Shown here one piece after another: positions 34,620 through 47,561 of a stretch of 64,000 nt of DNA. A program made the position numbers and the translations under genes. Location of the stretch: the NCBI GenBank assembly GCA_902729315.2, contig LR746272.1, positions 4,905,037-4,969,036 of the forward strand, written 5' to 3'. Within the stretch, counting starts at the first letter, position 1, and each line of letters begins with the position of its first letter. The DNA is from Spirodela intermedia. Taxonomy: Eukaryota; Streptophyta; Magnoliopsida; Alismatales; Araceae. The notes under the pieces are model-generated. The model was not told where the DNA came from and made no database searches. It was given only the letters and a program-made list of their open reading frames with translations.

Positions 34620-36398
34620 TTCTACTCTAGGTGCCCTTTTTGATATACACATTTCTTTCAAAACTCAAGCATATTCAAGAATATGTTCAATGGCAATGAA
34701 TAAAGGAAGACTAATTTGTACATCTTGTAAAAAAAAATTTATTTCTTCATTGCGTTTCTTTTTCTTTCTTTGTCTAGGCTCTAGAGCTTTAGGAAATGAA
34801 ATTGTTGTCCTCTCTTTCGAAATTTCCTTAATAGAATCTATAAAATCTTCATCTACTCTTATTTGATTTTGTTTTGGGTTGTCCACGTTTTCTTTTTCTT
34901 CTAATGTTTGGGGATAAGGATTTGGTAAGATCTTACCACTCCTTAATGCATTCACTGTCCTAACATTTTCATTTCGTAGGTTTTTTCCTAGATTCATGCT
35001 ACTAGACTCCCCTTGCTGAAATCCTATTGTTGGGCGATTCACTGAATTTTCTATGGGCTGACTAGGTAGCTGTCCCTCTTCTCTCTTATTCCCAAGGGCC
35101 TCTATAATTTATTTATAATGTAGCATCATTTGATTCATAGTTTGTTGCATCATTTGGTTCATTTGCTACATCATTTTCATAATATCAGGTTGGGTTTGAG
35201 AGGACTGTTTTTTTTTAAATCTATTTTCTTATTTTGGACGAAATTCAAAGTTTGAACTAGGTCTAAATGCTTCTGAATTTTAAATATTATTTGGATCTCT
35301 CCATGAAAAATTATTCTTTTAGTTAGGATTATAAGAATTTAAAAAAGGTTCACTATTTCTATTAAAACTGTGAGTTACTTACACTTGTTCTTATATAGGG
35401 TGAAATGATTGATCTAAATTATAGCACTGAAATTTAGAATAATTATTTTCACGATATATAGGACATGTACTATTTGAATTAGATTGAGGGTTAAGACGCT
35501 TTCTAATATTATCAATAAATAAATCAAGTTTTTCTAATCTTTGATTAATCTGATTAACCTCATTTCTAAATTTAGAATCATCATCATGATGCAATTCATA
35601 AATTCCTCTCTTCTTATCCTTGTCATATAATTCAAAAGAGTCTTGATCTCTAGAATTTTCACTTAAATTCTTATAAAAATTGTAAATCTCATTAGGAGTT
35701 TTCTCCATAAAAGCTCCTCCACATATAAAATCAACTATATTTCTATGTTATTCTAATAATCCATCATAAAAAATTCTATTGAGTTGCCACTTGGGTATAA
35801 CATGATGATGACACTTTCTAAATAAATCTTTGAATTTTTTCCATGTCTTATGCAAAGTTTCTCTTGGTCTTTGAGAAAAACTCTATATATGTTTTCTCAT
35901 ATTTTGAGTTTTTCCTAAGGGATAAAATTTTTGAAGAAAGGCCTGTTCTATATCTTTTCAACTAGTTAATTCTCTATCTAATGTGGATAGTCAATGGCTA
36001 GCTTTGTCCCTAAGTGTATGAGAGAATAGTTTCATCTTAATAATTTCTGAGGTAACTTGAGAGAGATTAACTAAATCACAGACCATATGGAATTTTTCTA
36101 AGTGCTGATGAGATTCCTCTAAAGACAATTCATGAAAATTAGGGAGCATTTGAAAAATTCTTAGATTTATTTCGAATTTAATAGTGGGTGCTAATGGGAC
36201 TCTAATATTTGATGCTCTTTGAAATGAATCAAGGATATAATGATTTTTTATGGCCATAGGATTGTTCTCAATTTGACCTATACTTCCTTCAAGATCTATC
36301 AAAATTAATTTTTCTTTCAGATTTTTAGTCTTGAATGAAATAATGAAAAGATTTTCTAGCCTTAGATGCAAGGATCTTCTACCATGTATAAAAATCAA
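34620..36398 (-). pseudogene. Gag of element 3 (broken)
   Basis: Capsid N-terminal part at 35991-36398, middle part with LSENSRDQDSFELYDKDKKR and a CX2YX4YX4C pseudo-knuckle (CPIYRENNYSKFQC) at 35391-35708, and gag-protease spacer at 34665-35042 (ALRSGKILPNPYPQTLEEKE). Stops separate them. The spacer shows where the gag-only elements part from this lineage (after PNPYPQTLEE). Confidence 0.82.
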
Positions 36399-36580
36399 TA
36401 AAGTTGAAGGAAAAGTGTAGTAATTATTACCCTCCTTCAGTATGCTCCAGTCCTTGCCTTGCTTTTTTCCATTCCCTTTTTCTTAAAAAAAAAATTGGTA
36501 AAAAGAAAATAAAAGAAGAGTTAAATTTTTTTGTATACTCTAAGAAAAAAATAGAAAAACACTAAATATTATGCAATACA

Positions 36581-36598
36581 CCCCCAGCAACGAGGCCA
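36581..36598 (-). promoter_or_regulatory. tRNA-Asp primer binding site, element 3 (decayed)
   Basis: The minus strand reads TGGCCTCGTTGCTGGGGG, five bases from the LTR at 36604; four or five changes from the intact site. Confidence 0.75.
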
Positions 36599-36603
36599 AA
36601 ATT

Positions 36604-38232
36604 TGATGTGACTTAGTCGTTGTATATTAAATCATGTAAATCTAAAGTTTATAAAACGAGAAAATATGAATTTTTAGATATTTAGAAGTATTTCTCAATA
36701 AATATATCAATTATAATTTTATAAAACTTTCAAAAATAATGGTAATTTTCCAAGTCGATCACAAGATGTACTATAATATCTAGTAATTATTCAAGAATAT
36801 TTCTCAATGAATACGATTTTCTATGAATTTTATACTAGAAAATGAAAAGGAAATATATTTAAAATTCACAAAAAAGAAAAATAAGGGTGCAAACGTCAAG
36901 ATGATGTTAACACCTAGCAAACGCGAATCAAGTGAAAATAGAGTTCCGCCTGGTAATTCTTACGTAAGTGATTACAGATGATTTAGTTAATCGGATTAAG
37001 ATCTGTAAAGGCTAGAAGAATCATAATAGAAAAAATTATATTTTGGCAAATTAAAATTATAAAGATTATCATTAAATGAAGCGTAAAATAAGTTGAAAGT
37101 AGGAAAACAAAATTCTGACGTTGTGACAGTGATGCGTCGGTGATGCATTGGAATCCTAAGTGTTCGGGAGGATTGTCGTGTAGTGTTCACGGCCTCGAAG
37201 GCTTTCTTTGGACAAGGACGACATGGGCAATCTCTAGATCTCCTTACAAAGTCCAAAGATCAATGAAGTGGGTCGTTGAATTGTCTTCGGCGGCTGTCAC
37301 CTAGTGGAGCAGAAAAATAGCGACTTTGTGGCTCTCTAGTGGCTGTCACCCAATAGAGAGGAGCTTGATGGAGGTGGGGCGCATGTTAAGGAGCTTCATT
37401 CTCAGATCCGCGTAATAAGAGGAGGCTCTTCATCGCATCTAGTATGCTCTCAGGAGGTGGCAACTCGTCTCCTGGTGAATCGTCCTCTTTTCGACGACAG
37501 CTTGTTTGTCGATCAATCGAAGATAATTTACTCGATGGATTCGCGATCCTTTTATCGTGAATCCTTCAATAATTTGAGTAACAATGCTTTGAGAATCACG
37601 TTGATGAGATTTTCGTCGATGATCTAGTGATTCTGGTTGCTTAATCCTTCACCGACGATCTGTAAAAAAGTCGTGATAATCAGATAAAAATATGAGTTTT
37701 TGCTCTGAGAGGATTCAAACCCATGCTAGTTTCCCCCACCTCTTCTAAGGAAGGTGATGGGTTTAGTCCCACATCGGTTGTGCGTCAAATTTTTAGGCGA
37801 ATATATAGTAATGTTACATTCGTAAGCAAAGTCTTTTTCTCGCATGTGTACAACCACTCCTTGCCCCACAGCCGGCTGGCCACCAATGATGTGGAAGGGG
37901 ATTAGCACACACATGCCCCCATCAGTTCAAGCTGCTTGAGCCCCTACTCGTGGCTACTCCCTAACTATGATGCTTCCAACCCGCTTGTGGGCCTGGTTGG
38001 CCGGCAGGTCCCCCCATTTTGTAATATTTTTATTTTTATTTTTTTTCCTTTATTTATCTCAAAAGTAAGACTGTAAAAATTATATAAAATCACATAATTA
38101 CCCAAAAATTTATGTTAATCAATTGAAAACTAATTTTCACACTTTAACATAAATATAAGTCTATTTATCATGAGTTAAGGCTAAAACTATATTATTTATT
38201 ACTTATTAACTCATGATAATGAAGACTTATTA
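36604..38232 (-). repeat. 5' LTR of element 3
   Basis: About 1629 bases with a single copy of the 144-base unit. It keeps an intact USE GTCCCACATCG at 37766-37776 and ATATATAG at 37801-37808, again with a 24-base gap, although most other CpG sites have decayed. Confidence 0.87.
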
Positions 38233-38598
38233 CTCTTCTCTTGCATGTACGACCACTCCTTGCCCCACAACCAGTTGGCCACTAGTGACATGGAAGGGGA
38301 GTGGCGCACACATGCCCCTATCGGTCCAAGTTGCTTGAGCCCTTGCTCACGGCTATGACTGGTTGACGGGTCCCCCTCTTTTTTTTTTATTATTATTTTT
38401 TATTTTTTATTTTATTTATCTCAAAAGTAAGATTGTAAAAATTATATAAATTCATGTAAAATCACATAATTACCCAAAATTTTACGTTAATCAATTAAAA
38501 ACCACTTTTCACACTTTAACATAAATATAAGTCTATTTATCATGAGTTAAGGCTAAAACTATATTATTTACTAACTATTAACTCATGATAATGAAGAC
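38233..38598 (-). repeat. 5' LTR of element 2, inner part
   Basis: Continuation of 26614-27845 across element 3, from CTCTTCTCTTGCATG through the conserved CCACTCCTTGCCCCACA segment and the end-proximal inverted repeat. Some GC-rich sequence is lost near 38360. Confidence 0.8.
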
Positions 38599-38971
38599 GT
38601 TTAGTGAAGAGTGATGCTCAGCATCGACAGTCGGTCTTGGTCAAGAGTCGCAGTAGTCATCATCGTAAGGCATGGCATAGTTGGCACAACAGTTGGGTTC
38701 GCTGGTGGGCCGAAGGGCATGTTAGCGAGCGTGCACAGCAAGCTGCGCAGCATGCCTCGGAGCACATGGGCGATGCGCCGAGTGGGTGTGCAGGCTGCAA
38801 GAGCCGGCACACAGGGTGCGTAGTGGTAGCGCTTCGGCGGGAATGCCGAGCGTCAGCGGTTGGGCTTCCGCCCAACCATCGTCAGAAGGATCAGCCTTCT
38901 CTAGCGGCATCAGGAAGCGAAGTAGAGGAAGAAGATGATCTGATTGACAATACTAGAGAGGGTTGAGCCCT
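38599..38971. other. GC-rich unrecognised block, part 1
   Basis: Markedly GC-rich against its surroundings. A 120-codon plus-strand frame (38604-38966) has low-complexity Ala/Ser/His composition and no motif I recognise. The block continues at 40263 after a solo LTR. It may be a piece of another mobile element or of a lost gene. Confidence 0.4.
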
Positions 38972-40262
38972 TGATAAGTCTTCATTATCATGAGTTAATA
39001 ATTAGTAAATAATATAGTTTTAGCCTTAACTCATGATAAATAGACTTATATTATTGTTAAAGTGTGAAAAGTGATTTTCAATTAGTTAATGTGGTTTTTT
39101 GGATAATTATGTGATTTTACATAAATTTATATGATTTTTATAATATTGCTTTTGAGATAAATGAAGAAAAAAATAAAAAATAAAAAAAAGACAAAATGGG
39201 GGACCCATTGGCCAGCCAGGCCCACAAGCGGGTCGGAAGTGTAGTCAGGGAGTAGCCACGAGCAGGGGCTCGAGCGACTTGGATAGATAGGGGCATGTGT
39301 GTGCCACTCCCCTTCCACATCACCGGTGGCCAGCCAGCTGTGGGGCAACGAGTGGTCGTACATGTGCGAGAAAGAGACTTGCTTTCAAATGTAACATTAC
39401 TATATCAACATCCTGAGAGCATACTGGATGTAATGAAGAGCCTCCTTTTACTCACGGACCTAAGGATGAAGCTCCTTGACATATGCCCCACCTCCATCTA
39501 GCTCCTCTCTATCGGGTGACAGCCATGGGAGAGCCGCAAAGTCGTCGTTTTTCTATCCCGCCAGGTGACAGCCGCCGAAGACAACTTGATGACCCATTTC
39601 ATTAATCTCTAGACTTCGCGAAAAGATCTAGAGATTGCCCGCATTGTCTTTGTCCAAGGAGAGCCTTTGAGACCGTGGACACTACATGACGATCTTCCTA
39701 AATGCTCAAGATTCTAGTGCATTGTCGATGCATCACCATTGCGATGCTAAAACTCTATTTTCCTACTTTCAACTTACTTTACACTTTATTTAGTGATAAT
39801 TTTTGTGATTTTGATTTACTAAAATATACTTTATTCAATTATGATTCTTCTGATTTTTACAGATCTTAATGTGATTAATTAAATCATCTGTAATCACTTA
39901 TGTAAGAATTGCCGGGTGGAACTCTATTTCCACCTAATTCGTGTTCACCGGGTGCTAACGTCATCCTGACGTCCGCACCCTTATTTCCCTTTTTTGTAAA
40001 TTTTAAATATATTTCCTTTTTATTTCCTAGTATAAAATTCATAGAAAATCGTATTTATTGAGAAAAATTCTGAATAATTACCAGATATTATATTACATCC
40101 CTATGATTGACTTGGAAAATTATTGATATTTTTTGGAAGTTTTATTGAATTATAATTGATATATTTTTTCAGAAATACTTTTAATTATCTGAAAAATCAT
40201 ATTTTTTAGTTTTATAAATTTTAAATTTGCATGATTTACTATACAACGATTGAGTCACATCA
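38972..40262 (+). repeat. Solo LTR with target duplication GCCCT
   Basis: TGATAAGTC...CACATCA, flanked by GCCCT at 38967-38971 and 40263-40267. It is shortened to 1291 bases by a deletion near 39405 (TACTATATC/AACATCCTGAG), which removes the USE and box-B segment. CpG decay is intermediate. Confidence 0.9.
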
Positions 40263-40740
40263 GCCCTCCTAGTCTAGGCAGTGTTGGAAATGGCATGACG
40301 GTAGCAGATCATCAAGAAACTCCAGGGGGGGCCTATGAGGAGCTTAGACTGGATCTAACTTGTTGGCACAGCTGTAGGGTCTCTCCCAACGTCAGTAGTA
40401 GGTAGGTGTTCGTCGGTGAATGGCCAGCGATTGGGTAGAGCGGCGGATGGTGGCTCCGACGAGTTTATGCTAAAGTTCCGAAGGAAGAGGTGGCAGTCGA
40501 ACTGGGAGTCAAGAGACTCCGCCGGAGTTCTGAAGGAAGAGGTGGCGGTCGAACTGGGAAGCAAGCACCTTTTGTCACGACGGTGTGATGGGGTTCCAGC
40601 AGGGGTGGCAATGGTTGTAGTGGCAACCGCGACCGTTTTGTCTAGTGACAACGGCAATCTCACGTGACAATGATGATGTCCGATAGTAGCAGTGGTCTCA
40701 GGTGGCAGTAGGACTTCTCAGGCAGTAGTGTCATGAAACT
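40263..40740. other. GC-rich unrecognised block, part 2
   Basis: It continues 38599-38971. It contains two copies of AGTTC(C/T)GAAGGAAGAGG 54 bases apart (40473 and 40527). Frames exist on both strands (for example 40355-40663, minus) but none shows a known domain. Confidence 0.4.
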
Positions 40741-42324
40741 AAGTTGTCACACTAGTGTCTCTAGTTGGCCAAGAGACAAACTAAACTTGGGCAATAATAT
40801 ATTTCTTATTTTTCTCATTTATTTATGTGCTTTCAATATTTATTTACATTTTACAATAAATTATTTCTATTTGATGTATGTTTCGATTGAAATGAATAAA
40901 ACTAATTCAAATCTTGATGAATGATCTTTGTTCCTTTTCTAAATCCTCTAAAACTCATTTGACATCAAGTTAAGATCGTTTATAACTAATTTTCTATTAA
41001 GTTTTTTCATAGTCGAATCTTGATGTATTCATGTTCCCAATGTTCCATAAATAATGAGTATTTTTTTATTTTTGAACATGAAATTAGTGAGATTAAAGAC
41101 TGATTTAGAAGTGTTAAATTGTTGAAACAAGGTGGAGACATTTACAATTGACCTAATGTCATGTGTAAATTTTCAAACACACATTCATCCAAGAATCATC
41201 ATCACTAAGAAAACACGTTGATCATATTTCTCTCTATCTTTATATCATCTTATTTCTCTCTCCCTCTCTCTCGTGAGACCTCTTCTTCTCTCTTCATCTC
41301 TCTTGAGATCTCTCTCCCTCCCTCCCTCTCTTCAATTGATCTCTCTCTCTCTCCCTCTCTCTTTTCTTCCCTCTTTTCTCCACTTCTCTTCATTTATTCT
41401 TCTCACCTCACCCTTCTATTTTATTGTCTATTAAATAATGATCAAATATTAAAATCACTATATATATAAACTAAATTAATTTTTCACAATAGATTAATCA
41501 ATATCCTTGTGTTTGACCTGTCACTTACATCTGTAGTAATATCTTATTAAGTCTCAGTTATAAATATTATTAGATAATTGACATTTAAACACAACAGTAA
41601 GTACATATCAAACACATAATAAATCTTATAGATATGAAATCTTATAAATGCCTAAAGCTTTACATCAAAATAAGTTAACTTTAGAAATATATTTAATTGA
41701 TCTTTGAGACTTGTTTACATGATTTTGTCATCATGAAAAGGAACAAGATTGTTGGAGAATGGTATGAAGGATGTTTTGATACTAACAAACTAAATAGGAA
41801 GTCTTCAAAGGATCAAATTATACCTTTCTTCAAACATATATGTTATGATAACAGACATGAAACTATTTATATTATAGCTTGATGGTATGAGGCTAATAGT
41901 TTAGTTGAAGAATTATTAAATATATATAAGGAGAAATTATCTGAATTTGGAAGATTCACTAATCTCATGGCATGCATTTGAAAGATTCACTTATTTAAAG
42001 GACATATTATATTGGATTTCTAGTTGTTCAAAGTTGTGTTTATTTTAGGAAAAGTAGATCTCAAAGATTGAGAAAAGATTTTCAGATATGATTCACTTAT
42101 ACATATTAAGGTTTATGAATGGATAAAGTGAGGATAACATATTTCTATCTCTTTATTATGATCTATAACTTCCAATGAAAAATCTATGTTGAAAATAAGA
42201 GAGCAACAACTAAGGTTTGAAGTAGATATTAAAACCAAAGAAAGTCTTAAATCTAACATTGATTCGCTATCTCTTGAGTAGCCTTGAGCCCTACTATTAT
42301 GTAGTGTAAACATCATCTACACCC
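40741..42324. other. AT-rich intergenic DNA with pyrimidine tract
   Basis: No gene recognised. A long C/T-rich tract with CTCTCT and CCCTCC runs lies at about 41225-41410. A 61-codon frame at 41697-41882 has no recognisable domain and stops early. Confidence 0.5.
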
Positions 42325-43108
42325 ACTTACCTAACTTAGTCATTGTATAATAAATCACGTAAATTTAAAATTAATAAAATTAGAAAATACTAATTTTCAA
42401 ATATTTAGAAGTATTTCTAAGTAAATAAATTTATTATAATTCAATAAAAGTTTCAAAATTATAATAATTTTCTAAGTCAATCATAAGGATGTACTATAAT
42501 ATTTGGTAATATTTCAATTTTTTTCTCAAAAATAATTTTTTATAAATTTAAAACTATAAAATGAAAATAAATATATTTAAAAATCACAAAAAAAAGAAAT
42601 AAATGGTGTAGGCATCATTTATTCTATGTTTGGAAGGGTCATCGGATGATGTTTATGGCCTTAAAGGCTCTCCTTAGACATAGATGACCTAGGCATTCAT
42701 TAGATCTCTTTTAAAGTCGAAAAAATGATAGCAGAAATTAAATTAATTAAAAATAGTAAAATAAAGTTCTAATAGCATGGTGACAATGCATCAATAGTGT
42801 CAAAATTCTGAGCATTCGGAAGAATTGTCATGTAATGTCCACAACCTCAAAGGCTTTTCTTAGATAAATATGACATGGGTAATCTCTAGATCTTTTTGTA
42901 AAGTCTAAAGATCAATGAAATAAGTCGTCAAAACATCTTTGGTGACTATCATCTTGTGGAGTAGAAAATAACAACTTTGTGACTCTCCAATGACTATCAC
43001 CCAATAAAGATGAGTTGAATGGAAGTGAGACACATGTTAAGGAGCTTCATCCTCAGATTTGTGCAACAAGAGGAGGTTTTTCATTACATCTCATATGCTT
43101 TCAAGAAA
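42325..43108 (-). repeat. Old truncated LTR of the same family
   Basis: From CTTAGTCATTGTATAATAAATCACG to a segment matching the GAGGAGGCTCTTCATC landmark. The inner half is missing. It is heavily diverged, with additional loss near 42600. Confidence 0.75.
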
Positions 43109-43655
43109 GGAAAATACTTTTATTCACAATTTTAAATTTTTATTTATATTTTATTATTTAATCAAAAATTATTTTAGTTCTAAAAGCCTTTAGTATATGA
43201 CAAATAGTAAAGTTTGATTTTAGTTTTCAAATTTCTTTTTGATCACAAATTGAGTTATTTTACTTTCCTCTTGATTGACAACTAAGGTATTTCTACATTC
43301 CATTTATTTTAATTTTATTCTATATCTTAATTTTAAGTATTTCAAAGAATTCTCCATGTCAATTGAAGTTATTCTATTGTCAAGCACCCTTCTCATATTT
43401 CTATTCTCTAATTTCCAATCTATTTTTCGATATTCATGATTTAATCATCTCATCATTGAAACCTTCTTTCTTATTATCTAGAGTTGACAAGAGAATTAAC
43501 TATATGAAATTAATTGGAGAAGGAGGATACTAAGTATTTAAGAGAAGATTTATAAATTATCTCATCCCATTTTATTTTTTCTTTTCTTTTTAGTTAGTAT
43601 TTATATTAGAAAAATTATAAATTCATGAAAACTAGTTCTCACCATCCTTGAAGAT
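43109..43655. other. AT-rich DNA, nothing recognised
   Basis: Between two old LTRs. No frame, repeat or motif that I can support. Confidence 0.5.
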
Positions 43656-45391
43656 TGATAAGTTTTCATTCTCATGAGTTAATAATTAATAAATAATATA
43701 GTTTTAGCCTTAACTCATGATAAATAGACTTATATATGTTAAAATATGAAAAATAGTTTTTAGTAGGTTAATGTGATTTTTTGGCTAATTATGTGATTTT
43801 ATGTGAATTTATATATTTTATAATATTTTTTTGAGATAAATTAAGAAAATGAAAATAAAATAGAAAAAAGGAGTGACCTGTCGGCCAACTAGGCTCATAA
43901 GTGAGTCAAAAGCATAGTTAAAGTGGAACCACGAGTAAGGGCTCGAGCAGCTATGGACCAATAGAGACACATATCCATCACTCCCCTTTCACATCCCTGG
44001 TGGCTAGCTACTCGTAGGGCAAGGAGTGGTTGTACACACTAAAGAAAAAGACTTCTTACTTCCTAAATTTTGTATTACTATATATATGTCTCAACATTCA
44101 ATGTATAATTGATGTTGGACTAAATCAACAATCACACCTTCCCTAGAATATTTTTGAAGATTTTAATACCTAAAGTACCTCTTATTTATCAAAAGGAGGT
44201 AAACTAATGATGTCACTTTATAAAGGTATTTGCATACTTATTTTACTCTTTCTTAGGCAAATGGGTGACCGGCCAGAGTTTGAATCCTATCAAAGTTAAA
44301 ACTCACATTTTTATCTGATTAAATCATAATTTTTCTACAAATCACCGATGAAGGATTAAGTTGTCAAAATCACTCAATCATCAACAAAAATCTAGTTAAC
44401 ACGATTCATAAAGCATCAACTTTAAAATTACAAAATAATTCGTGATAAAAAGATCATGAATTCATCGAGCAAATCATCTCCGATTGATCAACAAACAAGC
44501 CATCATCAAGAAGAAGATGATCTGCTAGAAGACGAGTCACCACCTCTTAAGAGCATACACTAGATGCGATGAAGAGCCTCCTCTTGTTGTGCGGACCAAA
44601 GGATGAAACTCCCTAACACGTGTCCCACCTCTATCTAGCTCCTCTTCATCATGTGATAGTTGTTAGAGACTCACAATGTCACCGTTTTTTCACTCTACTA
44701 AGTGACAATCATCGAAGATAATTCGACGACCCATGTCATTGATCTCTAGACTTTGCAAGAAGATCTAGAGAATGTTCACGTTGTCCTTGTCCAAAGAGAA
44801 ACTTTGAAGCTATGGACACTACACAACAATCTGTTCACATCGTCCCTAGATGATGCATAGCTAACGCATTGTCACTGTGACACCAAAACTCTATCTTTCT
44901 CACTTTCAACTTAATTTTTACTTCATTTAGAGATAATTTGTGTGATTTAAATTTTTTAAACTACTTTTCATTCAATTATGATTCTTTCAACTTTTCAGAT
45001 CTTAATTTGACCAATTAAATCATCTATATTCACTTACATAAGAATCATCGGGTGAAACTTTATTTTCATTTGATCTGCATTCATCAAGTGATGATGTCAT
45101 CTTGATGTCTACACCCATATTTTCCTTTTTTATAAATTTTAAATATATTTTATTTTTATTTCTTAATCTAAAATTCATAAAACCTTATATTCTTTGAGAA
45201 CAATTCTGAAATATTACTTGATATTATATTACACTCCTATGATCAACCTGAAAAATTTACATTATTTTTTTGAACTTTATTATAATTAATATATTTATTT
45301 AGAAATGTTTCGGAATATCTAAAAATTAGTATTTTCTAGTTTTATAAATTTAAAATTTACGTTATTAATATACAATGATTAAGTGACATCA
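43656..45391 (+). repeat. Old solo LTR, near-intact target duplication (AAGAT/AGGAT)
   Basis: TGATAAGTTTTC...GACATCA. The flanks AAGAT (43651-43655) and AGGAT (45392-45396) differ at one base. It holds about 105 extra AT-rich bases (about 44150-44255) not seen in other LTRs, between CCTAGAA and TAGGCAAATGGG. CpG sites are nearly all lost, so this is one of the oldest copies. Confidence 0.82.
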
Positions 45392-46698
45392 AGGATCAAC
45401 TTGAACTTGCACTAATACTAGAATTTATTTAGAGAGTTTAGTTAAATATTATTAAAGTTACATGCATTAAAACTAATGAGTAATACATAATCACCATCAT
45501 ATTAGAAAAAAAATTAATCACACCTTTACCTTTTGAAAAAAACTCTGGTGGAAATAGTGCTAGTATCCATCTGGTGCTGAAACTTTTCTAAATTTTTAAT
45601 AGTTCTTTATTTCTCTTCATCCAACTTCACCTTAATCAGGCCACTAGTATGGTTCTAGATAGAATTTGCTTGAACTATAATTAAATGTCATCTTTGTTGA
45701 GCTCTATCTATATTATTCTAACGAAATTTCTTTAACTTATTGCCCACCCTTCTACACTCATTATCCTGCATTAATAAAAGCAAGACATCCAAACTAGAAA
45801 TGTATATATATAGGTGTATAAATTGGAATAATGTACTAGTTCATTGGAGAAATCCTGATCTAGTTTACTTCTCTTCTTCTAACATCATCTTTTCTGATCT
45901 GAACTTTTTACTAACTTTCAACACCTTGAGAAGGTTTATTTCTAACAATATTTTATTATAATATAGAACAAACCTCTTCCATCTTCAAGTATCTTTGTTT
46001 TACAATATGATAGTCACCAAGTGGCCATATGACTCAAGTAAAAATAAGAGGAGAACTGATTGATTTCTTTCATTAATCTTAACCTCCAAATTGTAAAACT
46101 ATGAGGTCAACTAATTAAATTCATTTATATGCTCTAGCAAATGTCCTTCATCACAACTCAGGTTATTCACTTGTGTTTACAAATATCATATTTTGTTTAG
46201 AGATTTTAACATATATAACATTTCTATTTTCTCCCATAAATCAATATTATCCACCTTGACAATGTTATACATTACCTCATCAAGTAAACATATTTAAATT
46301 ATATTAACTACCTTTAAATCTGATCCATTCCAATTTAAATGACTTAAATTTTCTAATTTTTAGTTACCTTTAAATTTTCTATTTTTTTAGTTAAAATGAC
46401 TTAAATCTGGTATTTGTAAAGTCCTTGTTGCATAATAATTAAATTCACTCTCTTCTATCGTAAAACAAAGTTAATCCTTCCATCAACTCAAGCAACCACT
46501 TATTTTGTTGCTGACATTTACCAATATCAAAATTAGTTAGTACTAATATAGCTATTACCCCAATTGATGTGAAATAGAACCAAAGTGATACAAAAACCAA
46601 AAATTGAAGTCATATCACAGATGTGTTACCCTGTTTGATATGTATATGTAAAAAAATATGAAAGTCAATTTAACAAAAATGATAAGATTGTATCCAAA
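45392..46698. other. AT-rich DNA, nothing recognised
   Basis: No gene or repeat I can name. A 73-codon frame at 45740-45961 lacks any recognisable domain. The last part would be the body of the copia-like element, if the LTR at 46699 is a 5' LTR. Confidence 0.45.
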
Positions 46699-47110
46699 TG
46701 GAAAGGCAATCAGTAAGAAGTGATGCACTAAGATTTATATGGCTCAAAGAAATCTTCGTGTGGAAGAGAGCTATAGCTGTTTCGTTGATAGAAGAACTAG
46801 AAAGATAACCCTATAAGACACTTAATCTCTTTTCTCGACTCCATGAAAGATGTCTTCATCATCAAAGAACAGACGAAGGCCAAAAATAGACGTTGAACCC
46901 TCTCCTCTTCTTTTATCACTAAATCCAAAATCTTCTTTTCTCGCGCTTTTCCCGATTCTACCTTGTCTTCCCAAGTCTTACAGCTCATAGAATACCATCC
47001 CCACATCCCTCCCCCTTATATAGGGGAAAAGGATTCAGGGGAAGATATGGGGGAGAGGGGAGTGGGTGTTGTTAAAATGCATCCTTTAAAATAGTCGGCC
47101 ATGTCTAACG
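46699..47110 (-). repeat. Copia-like LTR (about 412 bases)
   Basis: On the minus strand it runs from CGTTAGACATGG to CTGATTGCCTTTCCA with a TATATAAGGGG box at 47016-47023 and a transcribed-looking pyrimidine/TCT-rich end (ATAGCTCTCTTCCACACG). The sequence after its end, TTTGGATACAATC, distantly resembles the initiator-Met primer site of Ty1/copia elements. A 69-codon frame at 46797-47006 lies within it. The first 66 bases recur at 20602-20667. Confidence 0.45.
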
Positions 47111-47561
47111 CTCCCCAGAACTCTTTCGCCATTTTAACGACCCTATTTTATTGGGCTATTATAACGACCAGCTAGTTGTCTGAGTCAATAACAACATTAA
47201 GTTGCTGCTGTTGGCGCTTCTGCTCATCCATCCAGTTGCACATGGGATTTGGTCTTGGTCTATGCCAAATCTGGAGAATCCGGAGCACTAGAAATTCAGG
47301 TGATGTCCCTGAAATAACAGGGAAGTTACTCATCACGTAAGGATTTCATGGACAATGAAAGCTTTAGTTCCTAAGTGACTACTGTTTGAGGCGCAAGGGC
47401 ACAATATATCTATATCTATATCTATATATATACGGAGTTTACGATATTGAACACCAAGCAAACGGTAGTTAAGAGTATGACGATCATGGTGGCAAGATCT
47501 AGAAATTCATGAAGGAAAACACCGCTCAGGCTCAGCCCTCTATGAGAAGACACAGGGACCA

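Larger units (their letters stand above)
27846..38232 (-). mobile_element. Athila-type element 3, full length, decayed
   Basis: 10387 bases, minus strand, nested in the 5' LTR of element 2. 5' LTR 36604-38232, primer site 36581-36598, gag, protease, RT, RNase H, integrase, 3' non-coding region, polypurine tract, 3' LTR 27846-29523. Its ends have mutated (TGTTGTGACTC and GACTTATTA) and the flanks TCTTT/CTCTT no longer form a clean duplication. Length and order show what an autonomous member looks like, but every gene is broken. Confidence 0.88.
20668..38598 (-). mobile_element. Athila-type element 2 (decayed, truncated, with nested insertions)
   Basis: Minus strand. What remains is the protease region, gag, leader, primer site and 5' LTR. 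RT, integrase and the 3' LTR are missing beyond the break at about 20668. Three insertions split it: solo LTRs at 21071-22763 and 24215-25985, and a full element at 27846-38232 inside its 5' LTR. With these removed the homology to element 1 (about 4200-7400) is continuous. Confidence 0.87.

Noticed and set aside
41225-41410. Pyrimidine tract as a possible coding or regulatory gene feature
   Set aside because: The 83-codon frame over it is low-complexity Ser/Leu from CTCTCT repeats; it is a simple-sequence tract.
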